Assembly: GCF_022919215.1 (NCBI RefSeq)
Contig: NZ_CP095046.1
Coordinates: 4,826,501 to 4,890,500, forward strand
Direction: 5' to 3'
DNA from: Hymenobacter cellulosilyticus
GTDB lineage: Bacteria; Bacteroidota; Bacteroidia; Cytophagales; Hymenobacteraceae
DNA length: 64,000 bases
The notes under the pieces are model-generated. The model had not been told where the DNA came from. It searched no databases and was given only the letters and a program-made list of their open reading frames with translations. Of the stretch, positions 26,933-36,859 are shown piece after piece. The translations under genes and the position numbers were made by a program. Position 1 is the first letter of the stretch. Each line of letters begins with the position of its first letter.

Positions 26933-26940
26933 CAAAAGTA
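26933..26940 (-). promoter_or_regulatory. -7 promoter element of tRNA-Lys
   Basis: Read on the minus strand this is TACTTTTG, a perfect match to TAnnTTTG. It lies 41 bp upstream of the 5' end of the tRNA. Confidence 0.65.
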
Positions 26941-26968
26941 GAGGTGTCCGTTTAAACTTCCAAACGCT

Positions 26969-27678
26969 TTGCTTAAAAACGCCCTATTTTTTTTATTCCT
27001 AACGCTTGTTGGAAGCCAAGACGCTTGCAGTCAAACGCATAGCTCCGCAATAACCAAGGCAGACTCCCTGTTTGCGCGAGCCCGATACCAGGCGGCTTAC
27101 CCGCTATATCGCCAAGAACTGCACCGGGGCTTACCTCGCCCCGGGTACTGCTGCGGATGGCGTATATTCAGGAAGGCCTGGGGCATTATCCAGCGGCTCT
27201 ATACTACTTGAGCTTGGCACACCGTCGCAAGCCCACGTATGCAACCTGGCGCAAGATGACGGAGCTAGCCCAGAGTTACCGGCTGGCCGGCTACCCCGAT
27301 ACCTGGAAAACCAAGCTGCTTATCACCTTCCGACGCTACTACTACTCAGGTCTGCAGGGCCTGCTGATTGGAGCCGTACTGGTGGGTGTTTTTCTGCTGG
27401 TACGCCACCGCGCCAGCCGGGGGTTATGGCTGAGCTATGGGTTCTATTTGTTAGGCGTGGGCTTCTATCTGAATTTCCTGCGGCCTGCTACCGTAGGATT
27501 AGTGGCCCGCCCCCACGCGGCTCTGATGGGTGGCCCCAGCGCCGGAGCGGCGTGGCTGACCACGGCCCGGGCCGGCGACCGGCTGCTCGTGCGCGACCAG
27601 CAGGATATCTGGTACCGGGTAGAGTGGCGCAACCGCGACGCCTACATTCGCCGCAACGACCTGCTGCTGGTCGACTAA
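26969..27678 (+). CDS. TPR-like membrane protein with C-terminal SH3-like domain (frame break near 27143)
   Basis: The joined protein has about 236 aa. A signal peptide or first helix starts at a TTG codon (MLKNALFFLFLTLVGS), then a tetratricopeptide-like segment (KADSLFARARYQAAYPLYRQEL and YIQEGLGHYPAALYYLSLAH). The frame breaks at the GGG 27143-27145; one added G gives GLPRPGVLLRMAYIQ. Two membrane helices follow (LLIGAVLVGVFLL and LWLSYGFYLLGVGFYLNF), and the last 60 residues form an SH3-like fold (GDRLLVRDQQDIWYRVEW). The layout recalls BatE-type proteins of the Bacteroides aerotolerance set, but no other bat gene is nearby. Confidence 0.75.
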
Positions 27679-27693
27679 CAGCGGCTCTTCGCC

Positions 27694-27734
27694 ATAAAGA
27701 AGCGCCGTCATGGTGAATGACGGGGCTTCTTTAT
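27694..27734. terminator. Bidirectional terminator
   Basis: A long interrupted stem is formed by ATAAAGAAGC (27694-27703) with GCTTCTTTAT (27725-27734), plus CCGTCA with TGACGG inside and a 7-nt loop. It lies between two convergent genes and can serve both. Confidence 0.85.
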
Positions 27735-27750
27735 AGGGGCTTCTCGCAAA

Positions 27751-28557
27751 TTACTTTACCGGCGAGCCTTCTTCCTTGCGGAAATGATTGAGCACCAGCT
27801 TATCGGCCAGGCCGGGGAGCCACTTGTTGAGGAAGACCGTTAGCTTGCCCTGAGCGGTGAGGACCAGGTCGCGGCGGCGCTGCTGCACGGCCCGCAGCAG
27901 GTGGTGGGCCACTTCCTCACTGGTCATCATTTTGCCCTCGTCGCGCGGCGACTCCCCCTGCGCCGAGCCGTCGGCGGCCAGGGCGGTCTGGCGAATGTTG
28001 GACGCGGTGAAGCCCGGGCAAGCCACCAGCACGTGTACGCCCTGGGGCAGCAGCTCGGTACGCAAGGCCTCCAGGAAGCCCTGCATGGCAAACTTGGAAG
28101 CCGAATAGCCGGTACGCCCGGGCAGGCCCCGGTAGCCGGCTATGCTGGAAATACCCACAATGGACCCTTTGGCAGCCAGAATATGAGGCAGGGCAAACTT
28201 GGTAGTGTAAACTGTTCCGAAAAAGTTGGTCTGCATCAGCTGCTGAATCACGCTCAGGTCAGCATCCTGAAACATAGCCCGCATGGAAATACCAGCGTTG
28301 TTGATCAGCACGTCGAGCCGGCCGAAAGCGGTGATGGTTTCGGCTACGGCCCGGGCCGAATCGGCCTCCACGCCCACGTCGGCGCGTACGGCATGGCAGG
28401 CAATGCCCTGCTGCTGCAGCTCCGTGCGGGTGGCGGTCAGGCGGGCTTCGTCGCGGCCCGTAATAACGACCTGGGCTCCGGCCTGGCCAAACACCAACGC
28501 GCAGGCCCGACCAATGCCGGAGGTAGCCCCCGTAATAAGCACCACTTTTCCTTTCAT
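27751..28557 (-). CDS. Short-chain dehydrogenase/reductase (SDR)
   Basis: This 268-aa classical SDR has TGATSGIG at residues 9-16, the NNAG motif in DVLINNAGIS, and the catalytic Ser and YxxxK in GISSIAGYRG and TGYSASKFA. The C-terminus has a long helical extension (LLRAVQQRRRDLVLTAQGKL) of the kind seen in membrane-associated reductases acting on lipid-like or steroid-like substrates. A longer reading to 28683 has an N-terminal tail without the fold, so the ATG at 28557 is chosen. It stands alone between two convergent or divergent neighbours. Confidence 0.9.
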   Translation of the reverse strand: MKGKVVLITGATSGIGRACALVFGQAGAQVVITGRDEARLTATRTELQQQGIACHAVRADVGVEADSARAVAETITAFGRLDVLINNAGISMRAMFQDADLSVIQQLMQTNFFGTVYTTKFALPHILAAKGSIVGISSIAGYRGLPGRTGYSASKFAMQGFLEALRTELLPQGVHVLVACPGFTASNIRQTALAADGSAQGESPRDEGKMMTSEEVAHHLLRAVQQRRRDLVLTAQGKLTVFLNKWLPGLADKLVLNHFRKEEGSPVK

Positions 28558-28750
28558 AACACTATAAATTGGATGTTTGCTGGCGAAACTCAACGGCCAG
28601 CATGGGCCAAAACTACGGCTTTTTGCAGGCTCCACCGGAGTTTTTCGTCGGTCATATTGAGCTATATACTCGTTGTCAGCCATTTCCGCAAATAGGATTT
28701 AGTCGCTACATTTAGGCAACGGGGACCTGCTTTCCTTTCCGGTGGACTAT

Positions 28751-30979
28751 ATGACAAAAACTTTACGCGTGGGGCGCTGTGCGCCGATTTTTAGGGGCTA
28801 TATACTACTGGCGGCCCTGCTGCTGCTCGGGGCAAATGCCCGCGCCCAGTGCCCGGCGGCCACCTCGGCCTGCACACCCGCTGGAGCCCCGAGCAGCAGC
28901 TACCCGTTCGGAATGGGAATTCTGAACGTAACGCTGGGTTCGATTAACAACAACTCGACGGGCGTACAGGACGGCTACCGGGATTATTCCTGCACGCAGA
29001 ACGCGGCTCTGACCGTGGGCGCCGACTACCCCATCAGCATCCGGACCAATAACAGCACCGACGAGAACGTACGGGTCTGGATTGACCTCAACAACGATGG
29101 CACGCTCAACAGCACGACCGAGCTGGTATTCAGCTCCAACGCCAAGAAAGTGCATACCGGTACCCTGCGCCTGCCGGTGGGCACCGTTCTCAATACCCGC
29201 CTGCGCCTGCGGGTAGCGGCCGACTACAGCAACTCGCCCTTCCCCACGCCCTGCTCGATGCCGCAATACTCCCAGACCGAGGACTACGCCGTAACGGTAG
29301 GGGCCAACAGTACGCCGCCGGTGGCCGAATTTGTGGCCAACCAGACCCTGACCTGCTCGGGCTGCGTGCAGTTTACCGACCAGAGCCAGAACTCCCCCAC
29401 TTCCTGGCTGTGGAATTTCGGCGACAACACCTCCAGCACCGCCCAGAATCCCTCGCACTGCTACACCACGGCCGGCACTTACACCGTGACGCTGACCGTG
29501 ACCAACGCGGCCGGTACCAACGTGCGTACCCGCACCAACTACATCGAGTACAATGCGGCCGTGCCGGTGACAGCCAGCTGCACGCCCAACACGGCCGCTT
29601 ACTGCTGCGGCTACGGCATCACCCAGTTTACGCTGGGCCCGCTGACTAAAGCTTCGCTGAACGGGCAGGCCGGCTACGAAGACTTCACCTGCGGCAGCCG
29701 TGCGCAGCTTACCGAGGGCAACGCGTACGCCCTGAGCGTGACAACCGGCCCCAGTAACCCCCAGGACACGCGCGTGTGGCTGGACTTGAACAACGACGGT
29801 AGCTTCAGCAGCACCGAGCTGCTCTACCAGGCCCTGAACCGCACCAATCCCAGCGGCAGCATCACCATCCCCAGTTCGGCCGTGAAAGGCCAGCCCCTGC
29901 GGCTGCGCGTTATTTCGGATTACGTGGGTGCTCCGGCCGGCCCCTGCGCCGAGCCCCAGCTGGGCCAAGCCGAGGATTACACCATAACGGTGGTGGCCAA
30001 TACGAATCCCCCGGTGGCCAGCTTCACCTCCAGCTACGTGCCGACAAGCTGCGTGAACCCCGTGCAGTTTACCGACCAGAGCCAGAATGCCCCCACTGCC
30101 TGGCTGTGGAACTTCGGCGACAACACCACCAGCACTGACCAGAATCCCTCGCACCGCTACACCACCTCGGGCAACTACACCGTGACGCTGACGGCCACCA
30201 ACGCCTTTGGCCAGAATACGGTGACGCGCACGAATTACCTGACCGTATCCGTACCCTGCGTGACGTACTGCGCCTCGACGGGCCAGAACAACAACGTGTG
30301 GCTTACCAGCGTGGCCGTAACCGGCTCGGGCGTGGCCTTCAGCAATACCTCCGGAGCCGACGCCTCCGGCTACGGCAACTACATTGACAAGACCATCGGG
30401 CTGCGTCAGGGCCAGACCTATACACTGACGACCAGCACGAACCAGAACTTCCAGCGGATTACTTCCATGTGGCTGGATATGAACCGCAATGGCGTATTCG
30501 AAACGAATGAGCTGCTAATCAATAATATCTCGACGCAGAATTCGTCGGTATTATTTATGATTGCCAACAACGCCAGCGTGGTGGGCTTTACCCGCATGCG
30601 GGTGCAGATGCGGGCCAACAATAACCAGGCGCAGCCTTGCATAACCAATCAGGCCAACACCGAAACCGAGGACTACTCCGTCCGCATCGACGTGGTCAGC
30701 GGCACGGCCGAGGCCCGAATGCTGCCGTCCCTGAGCATTTTCCCCAACCCCACGCCCAGCGGCATGGTGCACCTGCGCCTGGCCGATGCCGCCGCGGCGG
30801 GCACTTACCAGGTCACCGTGCACAATGTGCTGGGCGCCCAGTTACTGACGACTACCCTGCGCCTGCACCCGGCCGCCGATACCGACCTGGACCTGACGAC
30901 CCTGCCCCGGGGCCTCTACCTGGTCCGGCTAACGGATGCCGCCGGTAACTCGGCCGTGCGGCGCGTGGAGCGCCAGTAA
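28751..30979 (+). CDS. Secreted GEVED/PKD repeat protein with T9SS type A sorting domain
   Basis: This protein of about 742 aa has a signal peptide ending at ANARAQ. The domain order is GEVED, PKD, GEVED, PKD, GEVED, then a C-terminal type A sorting domain. GEVED domains end in TEDYAVTV, AEDYTITV and TEDYSVRI; the PKD domains contain WLWNFGDNTSSTAQNPSH and WLWNFGDNTTSTDQNPSH. The last ~75 residues (LSIFPNPTPSG to RRVERQ) are the signal cleaved when type IX secretion exports a protein to the cell surface. Many paired Cys are present. A GTG 9 bp upstream is an alternative start. The role is probably surface adhesion or matrix; no enzyme domain is visible. Confidence 0.9.
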   Translation: MTKTLRVGRCAPIFRGYILLAALLLLGANARAQCPAATSACTPAGAPSSSYPFGMGILNVTLGSINNNSTGVQDGYRDYSCTQNAALTVGADYPISIRTNNSTDENVRVWIDLNNDGTLNSTTELVFSSNAKKVHTGTLRLPVGTVLNTRLRLRVAADYSNSPFPTPCSMPQYSQTEDYAVTVGANSTPPVAEFVANQTLTCSGCVQFTDQSQNSPTSWLWNFGDNTSSTAQNPSHCYTTAGTYTVTLTVTNAAGTNVRTRTNYIEYNAAVPVTASCTPNTAAYCCGYGITQFTLGPLTKASLNGQAGYEDFTCGSRAQLTEGNAYALSVTTGPSNPQDTRVWLDLNNDGSFSSTELLYQALNRTNPSGSITIPSSAVKGQPLRLRVISDYVGAPAGPCAEPQLGQAEDYTITVVANTNPPVASFTSSYVPTSCVNPVQFTDQSQNAPTAWLWNFGDNTTSTDQNPSHRYTTSGNYTVTLTATNAFGQNTVTRTNYLTVSVPCVTYCASTGQNNNVWLTSVAVTGSGVAFSNTSGADASGYGNYIDKTIGLRQGQTYTLTTSTNQNFQRITSMWLDMNRNGVFETNELLINNISTQNSSVLFMIANNASVVGFTRMRVQMRANNNQAQPCITNQANTETEDYSVRIDVVSGTAEARMLPSLSIFPNPTPSGMVHLRLADAAAAGTYQVTVHNVLGAQLLTTTLRLHPAADTDLDLTTLPRGLYLVRLTDAAGNSAVRRVERQ

Positions 30980-31010
30980 ACTGCGTTTTTCTGCCCGTCC
31001 TAATTTTTCA

Positions 31011-31044
31011 GTAGCCCGCTACCTCATAGCGGGCTACGCTCTTT
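31011..31044 (+). terminator. Terminator between two surface-protein genes
   Basis: GTAGCCCGCTA (31011-31021) pairs perfectly with TAGCGGGCTAC (31027-31037) around a 5-nt loop and is followed by GCTCTTTT. It probably separates the two units, although the next ATG is only about 20 bp further on. Confidence 0.8.
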
Positions 31045-31060
31045 TCCCACACCTCCCTCT

Positions 31061-34000
31061 ATGCGAACAATTCTACTACGCAGCTTCCTCGTATTGCTTT
31101 TTCTGGCCGGGCTGGCCGCAGCTCCTGCCGCGGCTTCCCATTTGGTGGGCGGGGAAATGAGCTATAAGTATCTGGATGCCAACGGCTCGTCCTCGGCTAC
31201 GCCCTACCGCTACCGAATTACGGTGCTGCTGTATATCAACTGGGAGTGCGGCAACACGGCGGATGTCTCGAACGTGCCCGACGGCCGCTGCAACATCTTC
31301 GTCAATATCTATAATAAGCAGAACGGAACCCGCATCAATAGCGGGCAGGCGGCCCAGAACTTCAACTGCGCCCAGGTAACCTGCCCCGGCCGGCCTTCGC
31401 AGGTCGACGCCCAGCCCCAGGGTTCCTATCGCCTGCCCCGGATTTCCAATCCTTCCATCACGCCGCCCCTGCCCGGGGCTGCTCGCTGCCCGGCGGCCCG
31501 CCCCCACCCGTGCGCCTGTGCCGCTACGAAGCCATTGTGGAGCTACCCGTGGCCTTCGAAGGCTACTACGCGGTGTATACCGACGGCACGCGCAACCGCT
31601 CCATCAACAATCTGCTGCAGCCCGACAACCAGAACCAGACCATCTTCGCCGACATGGCGCCCCCCTGCTGCCCAACAACTCGCCGACTTTCTCGGATACG
31701 GCAGTCGTGGTTATCTGCCAGGGTGATACCAGCATCGTGGTCAACAACGCGGTGGACCTGGACGGGGACCGGCTGATTTACAGCTTCAGTGCGCCCTACA
31801 ACATTCCAGGGGCCATTGGCGGCCCGCCTTCCAACGTCTTTACCCCACCGCCGCCCAGTGTGACCTACATTTCGGGGTACTCGGCCACGGCTCCTTTTGG
31901 CCCCGGCGCCGGCAACTACGCCTTTCTCAACGCCAGCAACGGCCTGAGCCGCTACGCCACCTCCCAGCAGGGCCGCTTTGTGGTGTCGGTCGAAGTCAAG
32001 GAGTTCCGCCGGATTAATGGCAACGAGGTCTTGATTGGCTCTACCCGGCGCGAAATTCAGCTGGTATCCCGCACCTGCCAACCCAACCAGGCCCCGCAGT
32101 TTACGGCCGCCACGCTGACCAACAAGGTATTTACCATCGAAGAAGGCGAAACCCTGAACTTCAATCTGGCGGCCACTGACCCCGATGGCAACCCCATCAA
32201 CCTAAAAGTGAACAGCGTGCTGCTCGATGGTGCCGGGGCTTACGACGCCAGCTTTGGCGGCAGCCAGGGCGTGGTGCAGCCGGGCAACCCCACCGGCAGC
32301 GTGACGGTGACCGGCAGCGGGGGCAGCGTTAGTGGCCTGTTCAGCTTCAACTCCCGTTGCGGTAACGCCCGCAGCACGCTCTACGACGTGGTTGTAACGG
32401 CCACCGACCAGGCCTGCGGGGCCAAAAGCGTGGCCGACATCTTCCAGATCAGGGTAAACCGTGCCGCTGGCCCCACCGGCATCGAGGGCGAGGCTATAGT
32501 CTGCGACCAAAGCCAGGCTGCTACCTACACTGCCGCGGGGCCGGCGCCGGCCACCTACCTGTGGAAGGTTCGGGCGGCACCATTCAGGGTTCCAACTCGG
32601 GCCGCTCGGTGCAGGTACGCTGGACCAACATCGGCTCGGGCCACCTGACGCTGCAAGGCGTTTCCACCCTGGGCTGCCCTTCCGACTCCGTCTCGCGGGA
32701 CATTGACATCCGGGCGGGCAGTGCCCTAGCCGTAACGCCCACCAGTGCCACCATTTGTCCGGGCGGCTCTACTACCCTGACGGCCAGCGGCGCCGCCTCC
32801 TATACCTGGACCGGCGGCAACCAAACCGCGACGGGGCCCAGCATTACTGTGTCGCCCACCCAAACTACGACTTACACCGTGACCAGCACCAACGGGGTGT
32901 GCACCACGTCGCGGCAAGTAACCATCACGGTAAGCCCGAATGCCGTAGCCAACGCCGGGGCGGACGTAACAACCTGCTCGGGTGAGGCCAGGACCCTGGG
33001 CACGGCGGCGCTTACCGGCTACACTTACCAGTGGAGCCCGGCCGCGGGCTTGAGCAGCACTACCACCGCCCAGCCCGTCTTTCAACAGACGAATACCGGC
33101 ACCACGGCCCAGCAGTTGACCTACACGCTTACCGCTACCACCGCCCAAGGCTGCGTGGCTACCGATGTGGTGGTGGTGAATGTAAACCCGGCCGCCGTGG
33201 CTAATGCCGGCACCGGCAAGACAATCTGCTCGGGCGGCTCGGCCGTGCTGGGCGCTCCAGCCGACGGGCTGGCGGGCCGCAGCTACCAGTGGAGCCCGGC
33301 CACCGGCCTGGACAACCCGACTTCTTCCTCGCCTACAGTGACCCTGACTAATACCGGCACGACCCCGCAAACCGTACGCTACACCCTGACTGTCACGACC
33401 AACCAGCTTTGCTCGACCTCAGCCTTTGTGGACGTGGTGGTGAATCCGGCCGCCGTTGCCAACGCGGGCACAGATGCCGCTACTTGCTCCGGGGAGTCGA
33501 AAACCCTGGGTTCGGCAGCTTTGGCCGGCTACACGTACCAGTGGAGCCCGGCTACGGGCCTGAGCAGCACTACCGCCGCCCAGCCTACTTTCCTGCTGAC
33601 CAACACTGGCCCTGCGGCTCAGCAGTTTACTTACACCCTGACGGCTACCACCGCCCAAGGCTGCACCGCTACTGATGCAGTAACCGTAACGCTCAACCCC
33701 GCCGCCGTGGCCGATGCCGGTACCAGCAAGACGTTCTGCTCGGGCGGGTCGGCCGTGCTGGGCAACCCGGCCAGCGCCGTGGCCGGCAGCACCTATCAGT
33801 GGAGCCCGGGCACCGGCTTGAGCAACCCCGCCGCCGTGGCCCCTACCGTTACGCTGACCAACACCACCTCGGCCCCAATTACCACCACTTACACCCTGCG
33901 CGTGACTACTGCCCAGGCCTGCACTGCTACCCAAATGGTACTGGTAACGGTGAACCCGGCCGCCATTGCCAATGCCGGCACAGACCTGGCAACCTGCTCG

Positions 34001-36325
34001 GGTGAGGCCAGGACCCTGGGCTCGGCAGCTTTGGCTGGCTACACCTACCAGTGGAGCCCGGCCACGGGCCTGAGCAGCACTACCACCGCCCAGCCCGTCT
34101 TCCAACAGACGAATACCGGCACCACGGCCCAGCAGTTTACCTACACCCTCACCGCTACTACTGCCCAAGGCTGTACTGCCACTGATGCAGTAACGGTAAC
34201 GCTCAACCCCGCGGCCGTGGCCAACGCCGGCGCGGATGCGGCCCTGTGCGACGGAACGAAAGTAACGCTGGGCTCGGCGGCCCTGGCGGGCTATTCCTAC
34301 CAGTGGAGCCCGGCTACCGGCCTGAGCAGCGCCTCGGCCGCCCGGCCCGAGCTGACGGCCGTGAATACCACCCAGAGCCCCATTACCCGCACCTATACCG
34401 TAACGGCTACCACGGCCCAGGGCTGCACTCAAACCGACCAGGTAGTAGTGACCATCAACCCGCGGCCTCTGGTAGACAATATCCAGGGCGCGGCATCCGT
34501 GTGTCCCACCATTCAGGGCGTGGTGTACAGCATCCGGAACCCGCGCAGCACCGAGTACCACTGGAGCGTGGTAGGCGGCACCATTACCAGCGGCGACGGC
34601 ACGGCCAGCATTACCGTGAATTGGGGCGCGGCTAATGCCAATGCCCTCGTGCAGGCCGTGGCCCGTAACCAGTTCCAGTGCGACTCCGACCCAGTGTCCT
34701 TCCCGGTGGTTATCAATCAGCGCCTGAACACGGAAACGCCCACCGGCCCGGCCAGCGTGTGTGTGGCCAACGGCCCCTACACCTACTCGGTAACGCCTAC
34801 CACGGGCTCGGTCTACGCCTGGCAGATTACCGGCGGAACCCAACTCAGCACCGGCCCAGGCACGGTGCAGGTGCAATGGAACGGCCCCGGCACGGGCACG
34901 ATTACCGTCACGGAAACCAGCAACCCCCAGGGCGGCGCCATCACCTGTTTCGGCCAGAGCCAGCTCCTGAACGTGACGATTCTGCCCTCGCCGGCCGCTA
35001 ACCTGGGCTTTACCGGCCCCGACCGGGTCTGCGTGGGCGGCGTCATCGGCTTCACGCTGCCGGGCGCGGCTACTTCCTCCTATGCCTTTACCGTGAATGG
35101 AACGCCGGTGCCCAACTCCGGCAACACGGTGGCTATTGTCACCACCACGCCCGGCACGTATACCGTCACGGCCCAGGAAACCAACACCAGCGGCTGCGCC
35201 GGCCCGGTATACACCCGGCAGTTTACCGTCGACCCGCTGCCGGTAGCCAAGGTTATTACCGGCCCCACCAGCATCTGCCCCGGCCCCACGGGCTTTGCCA
35301 ATCAGCAGTACTCGGTGCCCAACTCGCCGGGCTCGACCTTCAACTGGGTCGTGACCGGAGGCAGCGTGGTGAGCGGCAACGGCACCAACGCGGTTACGGT
35401 CAGCTTCCCGGCCGGCAGCGAGGCCCGCACGGTGGCCCTTTCTGAAACCAGCAGCCTGGGTTGCGAGGGTCCGCGCGCGACGCTCACCGTGCGCCCCGAC
35501 AACGTGAGCATCGCCCTGCGGGCGGCTTCGGTGCTGCCCGGCGACCGGTCCATTAGCCTGACCCTGGCCGTGCCCAACAACGCGGGCAACGCCAACCAGA
35601 TCCGGGTGTTGCGGCGCGATGCCGGCAGCACCGGGGCCTTCACGGCCGTGAGCACGGCGGTTCCCAATACCAGCACTGGCTTTACCGACCCCAGTGCCGA
35701 CGCCGACGCCCGGGCCTACGACTACCGCGTGGAGCTGCTCAACAACTGCGGCGCCCTGCTGGCCAGTCAGGAACACACCACCATCTACACCACCGCCACC
35801 GCTACCGAAGGCAGCAAGGACGGCCGGCAGGAGGGCCGCGTGAAGGTGAGCTGGACGGCCTACCAGGGCTTCGCGGTCAAGGAATACCAGCTGCTGCGCG
35901 CCGCCGGCACCGGCCCCGCCCAGGTGGTAGCCACCGTACCGGGCACTACGCTGGAGTATGAATTCGCCAGCAGCTCGGCCGGCTTCGACCAGTGCTTCCG
36001 GGTACTGGCCGTGAGTGCCGACAACTCGGCCGCCCTGACGTCCTCGTCGAACGACGCCTGCGTCAACTTCACCAACGACCTGGTGTTCTACAACATCATT
36101 ACTCCCAACAACGACGGCGTGAACGATGCCTTCTTTGTGCGCAACCTGGGCCTGTACTCGGGCTACTCGATGAGCTTCTTCAACCGCTGGGGCAAGGAAG
36201 TGTACAAAACGGCCAGCTACACCAACGACTGGAAGGCCGAGCAGCAGCCCGCCGGCGTGTACTACTACCTACTCAAGCTCAAAAACGGTAAGTCGTACAA
36301 GGGCTGGTTTGAAGTAGTGAAGTAG
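31061..36325 (+). CDS. Giant gliding/adhesion-type surface protein with T9SS type B (CHU_C) domain (three frame breaks)
   Basis: Four consecutive frames join into one protein of about 1,755 aa. The breaks are at the G run 31475-31478, the C run 31660-31665 and GG at 32563-32564; one base added at each restores LPGGCSLPGG, MAPPLLPNNSP and TYLWEGSGG. Order: a signal peptide, an N-terminal region starting ASHLVGGEMSYKYL that is shared by many Bacteroidota surface proteins, a cadherin-like stretch, six tandem domains with CSGG/CSGE (32941-34470), several PKD-like domains, a fibronectin-like part, and a C-terminal gliding-motility-associated domain (IITPNNDGVNDAFFV to FEVVK). The last domain routes the protein through type IX secretion. 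It is likely an adhesin or SprB-like filament; no enzyme domain is seen. Confidence 0.88.
32941..34470 (+). repeat. Six tandem ~255-bp domain repeats, alternating A-B types
   Basis: Six units of about 85 residues each begin with ANAG and contain a CSG or CDG motif and YQWSPATGL. Units 1, 3 and 5 carry CSGE and units 2 and 4 CSGGSAVLG, so the true period is a two-domain block of 510 bp. Units 1 and 5, exactly 1,020 bp apart, are nearly identical in DNA over long stretches. This implies recent duplication or gene conversion. Confidence 0.85.
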
Positions 36326-36404
36326 GACTACAGATTCGACGGATTTTCCGGATTAGTCGGATTTTGGGGACGATTATCTGGTTTTGCTTTTATTACTTGT
36401 TCTT

Positions 36405-36443
36405 GAAGAGGCGGCCCTGGGCGGGCCGCCTCTTCTCGTTTTT
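36405..36443 (+). terminator. Strong rho-independent terminator
   Basis: GAAGAGGCGGCCC (36405-36417) pairs perfectly with GGGCCGCCTCTTC (36423-36435), followed by TCGTTTTT. It ends the giant surface-protein gene. Confidence 0.9.
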
Positions 36444-36504
36444 GCCGCCAGCTCACTACTGCATCCCCGCCGGGCCTTTAAGCCGACATAGGGATGTTCA
36501 GAGG

Positions 36505-36563
36505 AAAACATAGTTATGTTTTGGGCGAAACATAACTATGTTTTGACCATAACATAACTATGT
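36505..36563. repeat. Triple palindromic repeat of ACATAGTTATGT type
   Basis: AAAACATAGTTATGTTTT (36505-36522) is followed by its near reverse complement at 36528-36544 and a third copy, AACATAACTATGT, at 36551-36563. The three copies are separated by 5 and 6 bp. They form a hairpin or a set of binding sites; the function is unknown. Confidence 0.8.
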
Positions 36564-36587
36564 CACGTTGAAGGGCGCGGTGTGACA

Positions 36588-36665
36588 GTAGCGCGAACTT
36601 TGTAGTTCGCGTGCCCCGCGTCATTAGAAGTCGTTCTGGCACGCGAACTACAAAGTTTGCGCTAC
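36588..36665. repeat. 28-bp inverted repeat
   Basis: The arm at 36588-36615, with core CGAACTTTGTAGTTCG, matches the reverse complement of 36638-36665 at 27 of 28 positions. The loop is 22 bp. Each arm is itself partly palindromic, a form typical of REP-like intergenic elements. Confidence 0.85.
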
Positions 36666-36681
36666 TCGCGGGTACCTGAAA

Positions 36682-36739
36682 CTCTTGGGCAACAGTTGCC
36701 TAAGTCTTGGGCAAGAGTTAGGCAACTGTTGCCCAGGAG
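36682..36739. repeat. 22-bp inverted repeat
   Basis: The arm 36682-36703 (core GGGCAACAGTTGCC) matches the reverse complement of 36718-36739 at 21 of 22 positions. The 14-bp loop contains another partial copy, CTTGGGCAA. It is the third distinct inverted repeat in this gap. Confidence 0.85.
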
Positions 36740-36824
36740 TTGACAAACGAACGGGACGACTCGGAGGCACTAACAGGGTTATCCATAAAATCCGCCGGGG
36801 CCGCAGAATCCGTCTGAAACGAAG

Positions 36825-36854
36825 TTCGGCGTAGCCAATCCGTGGTTACCTTTG
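36825..36854 (+). promoter_or_regulatory. Putative rlmD promoter
   Basis: TACCTTTG at 36847-36854 matches TAnnTTTG exactly, with TTCG (one off TTTG) at 36825-36828 and an 18-bp spacer. Transcription would begin at or next to the GTG at 36860. Confidence 0.55.
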
Positions 36855-36859
36855 CCCTC

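Noticed and set aside
32941..34470. Tandem repeat as a CRISPR-like or satellite array
   Set aside because: The units are coding, about 255 bp long, and vary as protein domains do.
33419..35776. A 785-codon open frame on the minus strand
   Set aside because: It is the shadow of the repetitive, GC-rich surface-protein gene; its translation is a low-complexity run of Gly, Arg and His without any domain.
31061..36325. The giant surface protein as several separate genes or a pseudogene
   Set aside because: Three one-base additions yield a continuous domain order with signal peptide and intact sorting domain.
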